Shown here piece by piece: positions 16,803-25,127 of a DNA stretch of 53,642 bases. The stretch's first letter is position 1, and every line of letters begins with the position of its first letter. Where the stretch lies: the NCBI GenBank assembly GCA_902524045.1, contig CABZBT010000003.1, positions 1 to 53,642 on the forward strand. The letters run 5' to 3'. Origin of the DNA: an uncultured Pelagibacteraceae bacterium (GTDB lineage Bacteria > Pseudomonadota > Alphaproteobacteria > Pelagibacterales > Pelagibacteraceae). The position numbers were made by a program, and so were the translations under genes. The notes beneath the pieces are model-generated. The model saw nothing but the letters and a program-made list of their open reading frames with translations. It did no database searches and was not told the DNA's origin.

Positions 16803-17773
16803 TGAAAAAAATTAATTATAAGAATATTGCAAAAAATGTTATTAATTTAGAAATCAAAGCTCTTCAAAAATTAAAAAGATCACTTAATCAAAATTTTAAT
16901 AGGGCAGTTGATGCAATAGTTAATTGTCAATCTAAAGTTATATTTTGTGGGGTAGGTAAGAGCGGGATAATAGCAAATAAGATATCAGCCACCTTATCTT
17001 CAATTGGAACACCCTCTTTTTCGGTGTCTGCAAACGACTGTTCACATGGCGATATGGGAAGTATTACTAGAAAGGATGTTTTAATTTTAATAAGTTACTC
17101 AGGAAACTCTGTTGAATTAAGAAATATAATTAATTACGCAAATAGAAATAAAATCTTACTAATCGGTATCACATCAAAAATAAATTCTGAACTTTATAAA
17201 AATAGCGATATTGGGCTAATAACACCTGAAGTGGAAGAAGCTGGGCTAGATATGATTCCGACATCAAGCACTATTATTCAACTTAGTATTGGAGACGCTT
17301 TAGCAATTTCAACCTTAAAAAAGAAAAGAATTAATAATTTAGATTTTAAAAGATACCATCCCTCTGGAAGTTTAGGTGAAAAATTAAAAACTGTGGAAGA
17401 TCTAATGTTAACAAAGGATAATATACCATTTATAGATGAAGATGTTTTAATGACAAAAGCATTAAAAATAATGACTGAAAAAAAATTAGGAACATTAATA
17501 GCTAGAAATAAAAAAAAAAACACTACAGGTATAATAACGGATGGCCAGATTAGAAAACTTAATTCTAAAAATGTTGTAATGAATTTATTAAAAGTAAAAG
17601 ATGTAATGACAAAAAACCCCTTAAAAGTTGATAAAAATACTTTGGCTACTAAAGCTTTGTCAATTATGAATGAAAAAAGAATTACAAGTTTATGTGTGCA
17701 TAATCAAAATAAAAAATCAAAAACTATAGGCATTGTACACGTGCATAATATTTTAAATAAAAAAATTTATTAA
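16802..17773 (+). CDS. kdsD: Arabinose-5-phosphate isomerase (KpsF/GutQ/KdsD)
   Basis: Interconverts ribulose-5-phosphate and arabinose-5-phosphate, the entry into KDO synthesis. 323 residues: an N-terminal SIS domain (GVGKSGIIANKIS near 52, HGDMGSI near 80, SYSGNS near 100) and two C-terminal CBS domains (from about 205). The HPSGSLG linker near 182 is characteristic. The start is GTG, overlapping the rnd stop as TAGTG; the stop overlaps the lptC start by 1 base. Its partners for LPS (kdsB, lptB, lptC) are in the same window, the last two directly downstream. Confidence 0.95.
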   Translation: MKKINYKNIAKNVINLEIKALQKLKRSLNQNFNRAVDAIVNCQSKVIFCGVGKSGIIANKISATLSSIGTPSFSVSANDCSHGDMGSITRKDVLILISYSGNSVELRNIINYANRNKILLIGITSKINSELYKNSDIGLITPEVEEAGLDMIPTSSTIIQLSIGDALAISTLKKKRINNLDFKRYHPSGSLGEKLKTVEDLMLTKDNIPFIDEDVLMTKALKIMTEKKLGTLIARNKKKNTTGIITDGQIRKLNSKNVVMNLLKVKDVMTKNPLKVDKNTLATKALSIMNEKRITSLCVHNQNKKSKTIGIVHVHNILNKKIY

Positions 17774-18381
17774 TGATAAAAAAAAATATTTTACAGATTG
17801 GATTAATAGTTTTGTTAGTAATATTGAGCGGCTTTTTCTATCAAAAATACATGGTTTCAAATAATACAAGTGACAAAATATCAAAAGCAAAAGATGCTAC
17901 CAAAATAGTAGATGAAAATTTATTTTTAAAAGAAAATAAGAAAACGGAAAATATCATTGAAAATTTAAAATATACTTCAGAAGATTTATTTGGAAATATT
18001 TATATTATAAATGCAAAATCTGCTCAGGTCAAAGAAAGTAAAATTGATCAAATTAAACTCTTCGAAGTAACAGCTGAAATTATTCAAAAGGATGATGAAG
18101 TTATTTATATAAATTCAGATATTGCTGATTATAATAAAATAAATAATAACACTATATTTAATAAAAATGTGAATGTTAAATACGGTGATCAATCGATTGA
18201 CGCGGAGCTAATTAATTTGGATTTCTCAAAAAACCTAATCAAAATTGAAGATGATGTTTATTATAAAAATAATAATATTAAAGTTAATGCAGATAAAATT
18301 GAAATAGATATTGAGAGTAAAAAATCAAAAATTACTATGAACAAAAATGAGGATAAAGTCAAAATATTTGCGAAATATTGA
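17773..18381 (+). CDS. lptC: LptC-like lipopolysaccharide export protein
   Basis: Predicted single-pass inner-membrane protein that hands LPS from the LptB2FG pump to the periplasmic bridge. 202 residues: an N-terminal helix (about 7-25) followed by a periplasmic region with repeated short beta strands of the LptC/OstA type (for example IDQIKLFEVTAEI, then VNADKIEIDIESKK). Sequence similarity in this family is weak, so the call rests partly on its position between kdsD and lptB. A separate lptA, which normally lies between lptC and lptB, is absent here. Confidence 0.8.
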   Translation: MIKKNILQIGLIVLLVILSGFFYQKYMVSNNTSDKISKAKDATKIVDENLFLKENKKTENIIENLKYTSEDLFGNIYIINAKSAQVKESKIDQIKLFEVTAEIIQKDDEVIYINSDIADYNKINNNTIFNKNVNVKYGDQSIDAELINLDFSKNLIKIEDDVYYKNNNIKVNADKIEIDIESKKSKITMNKNEDKVKIFAKY

Positions 18382-18383
18382 TC

Positions 18384-19160
18384 ATGTCAGTCATAAAAAA
18401 ATTTAGAATTAAAAACTTTAAAAAAAAGACAGAACTTTTGAGACTAGAAAAAGTATCTTTGCATTTCGGCAAAAGAAAAATTTTAGAAAATTTAAGTTTT
18501 AATTTAAATAAGGGTGAAATTTTGGGTTTACTAGGCCCTAATGGAGTTGGAAAGTCTACAATATTTAATGTCATAATTGGTTTACTAAAACCAAATTATG
18601 GTTCGATATTTATTGAGGGTACAGATGTAGTAAATGATACTATTTTTAACAGAACAAAAAAATATAAAATTGGTTATGTGCCTCAGCACGGAGGGTATTT
18701 TCATGATCTTACCTTGAGAGAAAATCTTAAAGCAATTAGTGAGATAGTAATTAAAAATAAGAAATTAAGAGATGAAAAGATAAATTTATTAATATCTAAG
18801 TTTGAACTAGAGGCTCTACAAAATATAAAGGCCGAGTTTTTATCTGGTGGACAAAAAAAACGTTTAGTTATCTCTTTAGCTCTTATGAGCGATCCTAAAA
18901 TATTATTATTGGATGAACCATTTGCAGCGTTGGATATAATGACAATAAAGAATCTTCAACAAATAATTGTTGATTTACAGATGCATAACAATATTTCAAT
19001 TATTTTATGTGATCATCAAGCTAGAGATCTTTTAACATGTGTTGATTTAGCGATTGTACTTTCAAATGGAAAAGTTGTTGCAAAAGATACACCTAATAAC
19101 TTGATTAGAAATATTGATGCTCAAAACGCATATTTTGGGGACTCTTTTAAAATTAATTAA
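18384..19160 (+). CDS. lptB: LPS export ABC transporter ATP-binding protein LptB
   Basis: Cytoplasmic ATPase of the LptB2FG transporter that extracts LPS from the inner membrane. 258 residues from the ATG. Walker A GPNGVGKST near 52-60, Q-loop YVPQHGG near 97, signature LSGGQKKR near 152, Walker B ILLLDEPFAALD near 171, and an H-loop CDHQARD near 211 are all intact. The ATG at 18384 is preferred over a TTG at 18378 that would overlap the lptC stop. An additional N-terminal stretch rich in Lys (to about residue 18) precedes the ABC domain. aroA, not rpoN or lptA, follows. Confidence 0.95.
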   Translation: MSVIKKFRIKNFKKKTELLRLEKVSLHFGKRKILENLSFNLNKGEILGLLGPNGVGKSTIFNVIIGLLKPNYGSIFIEGTDVVNDTIFNRTKKYKIGYVPQHGGYFHDLTLRENLKAISEIVIKNKKLRDEKINLLISKFELEALQNIKAEFLSGGQKKRLVISLALMSDPKILLLDEPFAALDIMTIKNLQQIIVDLQMHNNISIILCDHQARDLLTCVDLAIVLSNGKVVAKDTPNNLIRNIDAQNAYFGDSFKIN

Positions 19161-19170
19161 GATATCAAAG

Positions 19171-20493
19171 ATGCATTTCATAAAAATTAAGAATAAGATT
19201 CAAAGATTTAATAAAGATCTTTCTATTGAAGGGGATAAAAGTTTATCGATTCGATGGGCCCTTATTGCATCACAATCAAGTTTTAAATCCAGGTCAATTA
19301 ACTTACTACTTTCAGAGGACGTAATTAACACTTTAAAATGTCTTAAAAGACTTGGTGTAAAAGTAAAAATATCAAAAAAATTTTGCGAAATAAACGGTGT
19401 GGGTTTAAATGGATTTAAGTACAAAAAAAACTTAACATTAAATGCTGGAAATTCGGGTACTTTGGGAAGACTTATACTAGGACTTTTAACTCATTCAAAA
19501 AGCAATATAAAATTAAAAGGTGACAAAAGCTTATCAAAAAGAGATTTTTTTAGAATTATCAAGCCCTTAAAAAAATTTGGAGCAAGTTTCACAAGTAATT
19601 TTGGTAAACTTCCAATAGAAATTAAAGGAACTAATAATCCAAAACCAATAGTTTACAATGAAACAAGAGGATCTGCTCAGGTCAAAAGTTCTGTGATGTT
19701 AGCTGCATTAAACACTGAGGGCGAAACAATAATTAAAGCTAAAAAATCGAGAAATCATAGTGAACTTCTTTTTAAATATTTAAAGTTACCTATTAAAGTT
19801 GAAAAAAAAAAAAATTATGACTTGATTAAAATCAAAGGAAAAAAAAAGATACCCTCATTAAACTATAAAATACCATCTGATATAAGTTCTTGCGCTTTTT
19901 TTATAGTGCTTACTATTCTATCAGAAAATTCTAAATTGAAAATTAGAGATGTTAATATAAATCCCTCAAGAATTGGTATTTTACATATACTTAAATTAAT
20001 GGGAGTTAAAATAAAAAAAACTAATTTAAAGAAGTACAAAGGTGAATACATAGCAGATTTAGATATAAAGAGTACAAAAAAAATTAAAGCTGTTAATTGT
20101 TCTTCGAAATTAAATAGCTCTGCAATTGATGAATTTTTACTAATATTTCTTCTTGCAGCAAAAGCGAAAGGAGTTTCTTATTTTAAAAATTTATCTGAAT
20201 TAAATGAAAAAGAGAGTCCAAGATTAAAGTGGGGGTCAAAAATACTTAAAAAAATGGGAATTAGAAATATTTTGACAAATAAAAGTATAAAGATTTATGG
20301 AAATCCTAACTTAAAAATAAAAAATAAAATAATTATTAAAAATTTTCTTAAAGACCATAGAGTATTTATGACATCTGTTGTTGCAGCGTTGATTTTTGGA
20401 GGTGATTGGTCTATAGCCAATAAGGAGGCTATAAAGACTTCTTTTCCCTCCTTCTTAAAAAAAATTAAGTATTTAGGGGCAAAAATACACTAA
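19171..20493 (+). CDS. aroA: 3-phosphoshikimate 1-carboxyvinyltransferase (EPSP synthase)
   Basis: Sixth step of the shikimate pathway: joins PEP and shikimate-3-phosphate. About 440 residues from ATG 19171; an upstream in-frame ATG at 19114 would run 47 bases back into lptB and adds no family sequence, so the internal start was chosen. Motifs: GDKSLSIRWALIAS (substrate-binding Lys near 22), NAGNSGTLGRL near 91, RGSAQVKSS near 170 and KDHRVFMTSVVAAL near 395. A Gly-Asn-Ser-Gly-Thr loop with Gly at the PEP site resembles the class I enzyme. Lies 86 bases before rpsA with no cmk between. Confidence 0.95.
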   Translation: MHFIKIKNKIQRFNKDLSIEGDKSLSIRWALIASQSSFKSRSINLLLSEDVINTLKCLKRLGVKVKISKKFCEINGVGLNGFKYKKNLTLNAGNSGTLGRLILGLLTHSKSNIKLKGDKSLSKRDFFRIIKPLKKFGASFTSNFGKLPIEIKGTNNPKPIVYNETRGSAQVKSSVMLAALNTEGETIIKAKKSRNHSELLFKYLKLPIKVEKKKNYDLIKIKGKKKIPSLNYKIPSDISSCAFFIVLTILSENSKLKIRDVNINPSRIGILHILKLMGVKIKKTNLKKYKGEYIADLDIKSTKKIKAVNCSSKLNSSAIDEFLLIFLLAAKAKGVSYFKNLSELNEKESPRLKWGSKILKKMGIRNILTNKSIKIYGNPNLKIKNKIIIKNFLKDHRVFMTSVVAALIFGGDWSIANKEAIKTSFPSFLKKIKYLGAKIH

Positions 20494-20578
20494 ATTCCTT
20501 GTTGATCTTATGTTTAATTTTATCTAAAAGTGCGAAGTTTTTTAAAACTTAAAAAAATGATAATAAATATTTAAATTA

Positions 20579-22300
20579 ATGGAAGTATATAAAGATCTAT
20601 CAAACCCAGCATCCAAAGAGTTTGAGAACTTATTAAATAATCAGCTTTCAAAAATTAACATTGAAGAAGGAAAAATCATCGAAGGTAAAGTAAATAAAAT
20701 TACTGAGAAGTATGTTTTTCTTTATATCCCTAACTTAAAATCTGAGCCAGTTTTAGATATAAATGAACTCAAAACGATGGGGTTAAGTGAAAAAGTTAAA
20801 ATCGGTGAAACAATTCCAGTATTATTAGAAAAAATTGAGGATAAAAACGGAGATGTAATAGTATCTGCTAGTAAAGCTCAAAAAATAAAAGGTTGGGATA
20901 AACTGGTTGAAGCTTATGAAAAAAAGCAACCAATTATGGGAAAGATAATTTCTAAATGTAAAGGTGGTTGCATAGTCGAACACATAGAGACAGGTTCATT
21001 AATGTTTTTACCAGGATCTCAGATAAGTGATAAGCCTCTCAAAGATATAAGTCATCTAATCAATGAACCACAAAAATTTGCATTAATTAAATTAGATAAG
21101 ATTAGAGGTAATGCTTGTGTTTCTAGAAAAGAAATAATTTCATCATTTAAAAAAGAAGATAAAGCTAAAATAATAGACAAGTACCAAATAGGAGATATAA
21201 TTAAAAATGCTGAGGTAAAAGGTTATAGTTCATTTGGTTGTTTTTTTAACGTTAATAACGAACTAGATGTTCTAGTCCATCTGCAAGAAATTTCCTATAG
21301 CAGAGTAAATCACCCTGACGAAGTTTTTAACATTGGGGAAAAACACGATTTAAAAGTCATAAGTATTGATAAAGAAAAATTACAAGTTGGGTGTTCAATA
21401 AAACAATTATCTCCAGATCCTTTTGAACATGTTGAGAACTATCAGTTAAATAAAATATATAAAGCTAAAGTTGTAAAAATTATTGATTTTGGAGCATTTT
21501 GTGAATTAGAGCCAGGTTTAACAACTTTGCTTCATTCAAGTGAACTTAGCTGGACAAAAAAAAATATATCTGCAAAAAAAATGTTTAAAGTAGGTGATGA
21601 AATAGATTGTGTTATAACTGAAATTGATAAAGACAAAAGAAGAATTGCAATTTCATATAAACTTACAAAAGAAAACCCTTTTATTATTTTTGAGAAAAAA
21701 TATCCTGTTGGCACAATAATCGAAACACAAGTTGTTAATAAGAACGAATATTCCTTATTTGTTAGTGTAAAAGATTTAGATTTGGACGCATTCTTACACT
21801 GTAATGATCTTACTTATTTGAACAATGGAGAAGAGGAATTAAAAAATTATAATATTGGTGATAAAATAAAAGTAAAAGTTCTGGAGATTAAAACAGATGA
21901 ACAAAAAATTAGGGTTGGTTTAAGGCAGACCCAATCTGATCCATTTGATTGGTTCAGAGATAAGAAGATTAATCAAATTATTACAGTAAAAATAATTTCC
22001 ACTGACAACAAGGGCCTAATTGTAAGGCCTGAGGGATGTGAAATGGACTTTAATATAAAAAAAAGTCAGATTGCAATAAGCTCTGCAGACGCTCGTCCTT
22101 CAAGATTTACAGGTGGCGAGAGAATTGATTGTGCTATCTTAGAATTAGATTTTGAAAAGAGAAAAGTGTCTTTGAGTGTTAAGTTATTAGAAGAGATGCA
22201 AAAGAAAGAGGCTTTGGACAAATATGGTGCGGAAGGTTCAGGAAAAAATCTACCCTTTTCATCCTTATCAGATGAATTAGAAAAGAAGAAAAAAGATTAA
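20579..22300 (+). CDS. rpsA: 30S ribosomal protein S1
   Basis: mRNA-binding ribosomal protein needed for translation initiation on weak ribosome-binding sites. 573 residues made of six S1/OB repeats; the third to fifth are the most typical, each with a G-x-F/C-x-x-x LH motif region (SSFGCFFNVNNELDVLVHLQEIS near 220, then DFGAFCELEPGLTTLLHSSEL near 305). The first two are degenerate, as usual for the ribosome-binding part. In this AT-rich genome many genes lack strong Shine-Dalgarno sequences, which fits a need for S1. Downstream of aroA and 15 bases before ihfB. Confidence 0.96.
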   Translation: MEVYKDLSNPASKEFENLLNNQLSKINIEEGKIIEGKVNKITEKYVFLYIPNLKSEPVLDINELKTMGLSEKVKIGETIPVLLEKIEDKNGDVIVSASKAQKIKGWDKLVEAYEKKQPIMGKIISKCKGGCIVEHIETGSLMFLPGSQISDKPLKDISHLINEPQKFALIKLDKIRGNACVSRKEIISSFKKEDKAKIIDKYQIGDIIKNAEVKGYSSFGCFFNVNNELDVLVHLQEISYSRVNHPDEVFNIGEKHDLKVISIDKEKLQVGCSIKQLSPDPFEHVENYQLNKIYKAKVVKIIDFGAFCELEPGLTTLLHSSELSWTKKNISAKKMFKVGDEIDCVITEIDKDKRRIAISYKLTKENPFIIFEKKYPVGTIIETQVVNKNEYSLFVSVKDLDLDAFLHCNDLTYLNNGEEELKNYNIGDKIKVKVLEIKTDEQKIRVGLRQTQSDPFDWFRDKKINQIITVKIISTDNKGLIVRPEGCEMDFNIKKSQIAISSADARPSRFTGGERIDCAILELDFEKRKVSLSVKLLEEMQKKEALDKYGAEGSGKNLPFSSLSDELEKKKKD

Positions 22301-22315
22301 AATTAGAAATTTAAA

Positions 22316-22609
22316 TTGGCTATTGTAAAATCAAAGCTTTTAAAACAACTTCAAAAAAACTACCCAAATTTTTTAAAAAAGGATTTAGAAAAATTTACTG
22401 ATATCCTATTAAATGAAATGAAAAAAACTCTCAAAAGAGGTGAAAGAATTGAACTTAGGGGATTTGGCATATTTTCAACAAACATACAAAAGTCTAGAAT
22501 ATCTAGGAATCCAAAAACGGGTGAGAAAGTTAACACTCCAGAAAAAAAAACAATACACTTTAAAATGGCAAAAGAAATGTTTAAAAAAATAAATAATGAA
22601 AAAGAATAA
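22316..22609 (+). CDS. ihfB: Integration host factor beta subunit / HU-family protein
   Basis: DNA-bending nucleoid protein of 97 residues. HU/IHF features: helical N-terminus with KDLEKFTDILLNEM, RIELRGFGIFS near 41-51 and the arm sequence RNPKTGEKV near 59-67 with the conserved Asn-Pro that intercalates in DNA. The start is TTG at 22316, 15 bases after rpsA; no ATG gives the conserved N-terminus. Position after rpsA matches ihfB in proteobacteria, so IhfB is favoured over HU. Its last 14 bases overlap pyrF. Confidence 0.93.
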   Translation: MAIVKSKLLKQLQKNYPNFLKKDLEKFTDILLNEMKKTLKRGERIELRGFGIFSTNIQKSRISRNPKTGEKVNTPEKKTIHFKMAKEMFKKINNEKE

Positions 22610-23273
22610 AATATTTATTGCATGCGATACGGTTAATATTTCAAAAATAAAAAAGATCATCAAAGAGACAAAAAACTCTAAATTGAGCGTTGGTTATAAA
22701 TTTGGATTAGAATTTTTAAATTCAAAAAATGGAAGAAATTTTTTATCTAAATTAAAAAATGAAATTATTTTTGCTGATTTGAAATTACATGATATTCCCA
22801 ATACCTGTGTATCAGCTATTAAAGCAATTACAGATTTAAAAATAAATTATCTCACAATTCATATAAGCTCTGGAATACATGCCTTAAAAGCTGCAAAAAA
22901 AGTAAGTGATAAAATAAAGTTAATAGGTGTAACAATTTTGACTTCTTTAGATAATAAAGGCTTAAAAGAGATTGGCTTTAATATGGATATTAAAAAATTA
23001 GTGTTACATCAAGCGAGACTAGCATCTAAAGCTAAACTTGATGCTGTAGTTTGCAGTGCTAAAGAGGTAAAACTTGTAAAAAAAGTATTTAAAAAAGAAA
23101 TAATTACACCAGGTATAAGGATGGGTAAAAAAATTACTGAAGATCAAAAAAGAGTTTTAACACCAAAACAAGCTTATGATAATGGGAGTGACTGGCTGGT
23201 GATCGGGAGACCTATTACTAAAGGTAATGTTAAAAAAAATATTCAAAAACTAGTTGATCATTTAAATCAATGA
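22596..23273 (+). CDS. pyrF: Orotidine 5'-phosphate decarboxylase
   Basis: Last step of UMP synthesis. 225 residues forming a TIM barrel. The catalytic Lys/Asp array is in DLKLHDIPNT (about 61-70). The N-terminal substrate Asp is in IACDTVN near 10, and TPGIRMG near 170 and VIGRPIT near 206 form the phosphate site. The start overlaps ihfB by 14 bases and the stop overlaps trpF by 4 (ATGA), so it is translated as part of a tightly coupled run. Confidence 0.94.
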   Translation: MKKNKIFIACDTVNISKIKKIIKETKNSKLSVGYKFGLEFLNSKNGRNFLSKLKNEIIFADLKLHDIPNTCVSAIKAITDLKINYLTIHISSGIHALKAAKKVSDKIKLIGVTILTSLDNKGLKEIGFNMDIKKLVLHQARLASKAKLDAVVCSAKEVKLVKKVFKKEIITPGIRMGKKITEDQKRVLTPKQAYDNGSDWLVIGRPITKGNVKKNIQKLVDHLNQ

Positions 23274-23893
23274 TCAAAGGTTTAAAAATTTGTGGGGTCT
23301 CAGATCCTGAAACTCTTAATTACATATTAAATCATCCCCACCCACCAAAATTCATTGGTTTCATTACAAATTATATCAAGAGTAAAAGATTTGTTAATTA
23401 TGAAAATTTAAAAGAATTGATTAAAGTCAACAAAAAAAAAGTCAAATTTGTTTCAGTTCTAGTAAATCCAAAAAATGAGATTTTGGAAAAAATTAAAAAC
23501 TTAAACTTTGATTTTTATCAATTATATGATGTTGATCCAAAAAGAACTTTAGAGATAAAAGATAAATACAATATTAAGATCATCTCAGCACTAACAATTT
23601 CAAATAGAGAAGATGTAAACAAATATAAAGATTATTCAGGAATCTCTGATATAATTCTATTTGATTCAAAGGGTTATCATAAATCTGAAAGTTTCGATCA
23701 TCATCTACTAAATGAAGTACCAAAAGAATTAAATAAAATGATTGCAGGAAATATTAAAATAGATGATATACCTAGCATTAAAAACAAAGATTACATGATT
23801 GATTTATCTGGATCAATTGAAAATAACGAGGGTAAAAAAGATTTAACTAAAATCGACAAATTGCTAAATTTATTTAAAAAAAATGAAACTTAA
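23270..23893 (+). CDS. trpF: Phosphoribosylanthranilate isomerase (TrpF), divergent
   Basis: Expected to isomerise phosphoribosylanthranilate in tryptophan synthesis. 207 residues. The catalytic Cys (KICGVSD, residue 8) and Asp (ILFDSKG, near 131) of the family are present, and the SKR of the first phosphate loop is kept. Differences from usual TrpF: the QLHG motif reads QLYD near 85, and the glycine-rich loop GG-S/T-G before the FDW motif is replaced by GYHKSESFDHH. ATGA overlap with pyrF and 11-base overlap with trpB. The assignment is secure by position and fold; full activity as a TrpF is likely but not certain. Confidence 0.82.
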   Translation: MIKGLKICGVSDPETLNYILNHPHPPKFIGFITNYIKSKRFVNYENLKELIKVNKKKVKFVSVLVNPKNEILEKIKNLNFDFYQLYDVDPKRTLEIKDKYNIKIISALTISNREDVNKYKDYSGISDIILFDSKGYHKSESFDHHLLNEVPKELNKMIAGNIKIDDIPSIKNKDYMIDLSGSIENNEGKKDLTKIDKLLNLFKKNET

Positions 23894-25127
23894 AAAAAAA
23901 ATTCCAGTAATTGACCAAGGAAATAAGCTTGGTTTTTGGGGTGGAAAATTCGGAGGAAATTTTGTACCCGAAACTTTGAAAAAACCAATTGAAGACTTGG
24001 AGTCTCTTTTTAATAAATTAAAAGAAGATAAAAATTTTATTATTGAAAGAGATAAATATTTTAAGAATTGGGTAGGTTCTCCTACTCGTTTCATAAAATT
24101 AGTGAATTTAACGAGCTATATTGGTGGTGCACAAATTTGGTCAAAAGTTGTATCTGATGCTAATGGCGGAGCACATAAAATTTACAACGCAACTGTACAT
24201 TGTTTACTTGCAAAACGTTCAGGTAAAAAAATTATTTGTGGAGATACAGGCGCCGGATATGCAGGTAAAATGCTTAGTATGGCAGCTAAGAAATTTGGTT
24301 TAAAATGTAAAATTTTCATGGGAGCAAAAGATATAAAAAGACAACAACCAAACGTGAGGGCTATAAAAAAAAATGGAGCTGAAGTCATACCTGTTTACTC
24401 TGGTAGTCAAACTCTTGTTGATGCTGTATCTGAATGCATGCGTTATTGGGTTGCAAATTGTGATACAACAGCTATGTGTGTTGGAAGTACTGTAGGACCA
24501 GCTATTTTTGTTCGCATCTGTGGATGGAGCACAAGTCAAATTTCCAGAGAATTAAAGGCTCAATTAATTAGTGAATTTGGATCGATTCCAAAAAAACTTA
24601 AACTTTATAATTGTGTAGGAGGTGGAAGTTCAAGTTTTGGATTCTGGAATGAATTTATGGATTACAATAAGAAACAGTGTGAGTTTATTGGTGTAGAGGC
24701 TGGGGGACCTAAAAAAAGTAAAAAACATGCTGCGCCTTTAACTTATGGATCTAAAATAGGTATTCTTCACGGTGCTGCACAATATGTTAATCAAAATTCT
24801 GAGGGACAAATTGAGGAAACAGAGTCAATTTCTGCTGGACTTGATTACCCTGGAATTTCCCCTCTTCATTGTTTTTTAAAAGATACAAAAAGAGCAAGAT
24901 ATACGGCAGCAAGTGATGAAGAGGCTTTGAATGCTTATAAACTTGTGACAAAATATGAAAAATTAAGACCCTCTTTAGAGCCATGCCATGCGTTTTCAGT
25001 TGCAATAAAAGAGTCAAAAAAATTTAGTAAAGACACAATTGTAGTAGTTAATAGTTGTGGAGATGCATATAAAGACCGGGGAATTTTACAGAAAAGATTA
25101 GGTAAAAAATATGCTAAATCCAATTAG
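23883..25127 (+). CDS. trpB: Tryptophan synthase beta-like PLP enzyme (TrpB), altered active site
   Basis: Beta subunit of tryptophan synthase by position and overall sequence (414 residues; FGGNFVPETL at the start, the Schiff-base Lys in GGAHK at residue 99, phosphate loop GGGSSSFG, SAGLDYPG near 322). Several residues that are nearly invariant in TrpB are changed: the catalytic Glu (E109 in Salmonella) is Asp in GDTGAG at 121, the following QHG is YAG, the interface Lys (K167) is Val at 179, and SGRGD of the PLP-nitrogen loop is CGDAY near 391. The region normally reading KREDLNH is KVVSDAN. PLP chemistry is therefore expected, but kinetics, allostery or even substrate may differ. Overlaps trpF and trpA. 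Confidence 0.85.
   Translation: MKLKKKIPVIDQGNKLGFWGGKFGGNFVPETLKKPIEDLESLFNKLKEDKNFIIERDKYFKNWVGSPTRFIKLVNLTSYIGGAQIWSKVVSDANGGAHKIYNATVHCLLAKRSGKKIICGDTGAGYAGKMLSMAAKKFGLKCKIFMGAKDIKRQQPNVRAIKKNGAEVIPVYSGSQTLVDAVSECMRYWVANCDTTAMCVGSTVGPAIFVRICGWSTSQISRELKAQLISEFGSIPKKLKLYNCVGGGSSSFGFWNEFMDYNKKQCEFIGVEAGGPKKSKKHAAPLTYGSKIGILHGAAQYVNQNSEGQIEETESISAGLDYPGISPLHCFLKDTKRARYTAASDEEALNAYKLVTKYEKLRPSLEPCHAFSVAIKESKKFSKDTIVVVNSCGDAYKDRGILQKRLGKKYAKSN

Noticed and set aside
18378..18383. TTG start for lptB at 18378
   Set aside because: ATG at 18384 is only two codons downstream and avoids a rare start.
19114..19170. Longer AroA start overlapping lptB
   Set aside because: Adds residues with no family similarity and a 47-base overlap; ATG 19171 gives the usual N-terminus.
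20535..20550. Palindrome AAGTTTTTTAAAACTT before rpsA
   Set aside because: Simple A/T symmetry followed by A-run, not a terminator on either strand; likely chance in AT-rich DNA.
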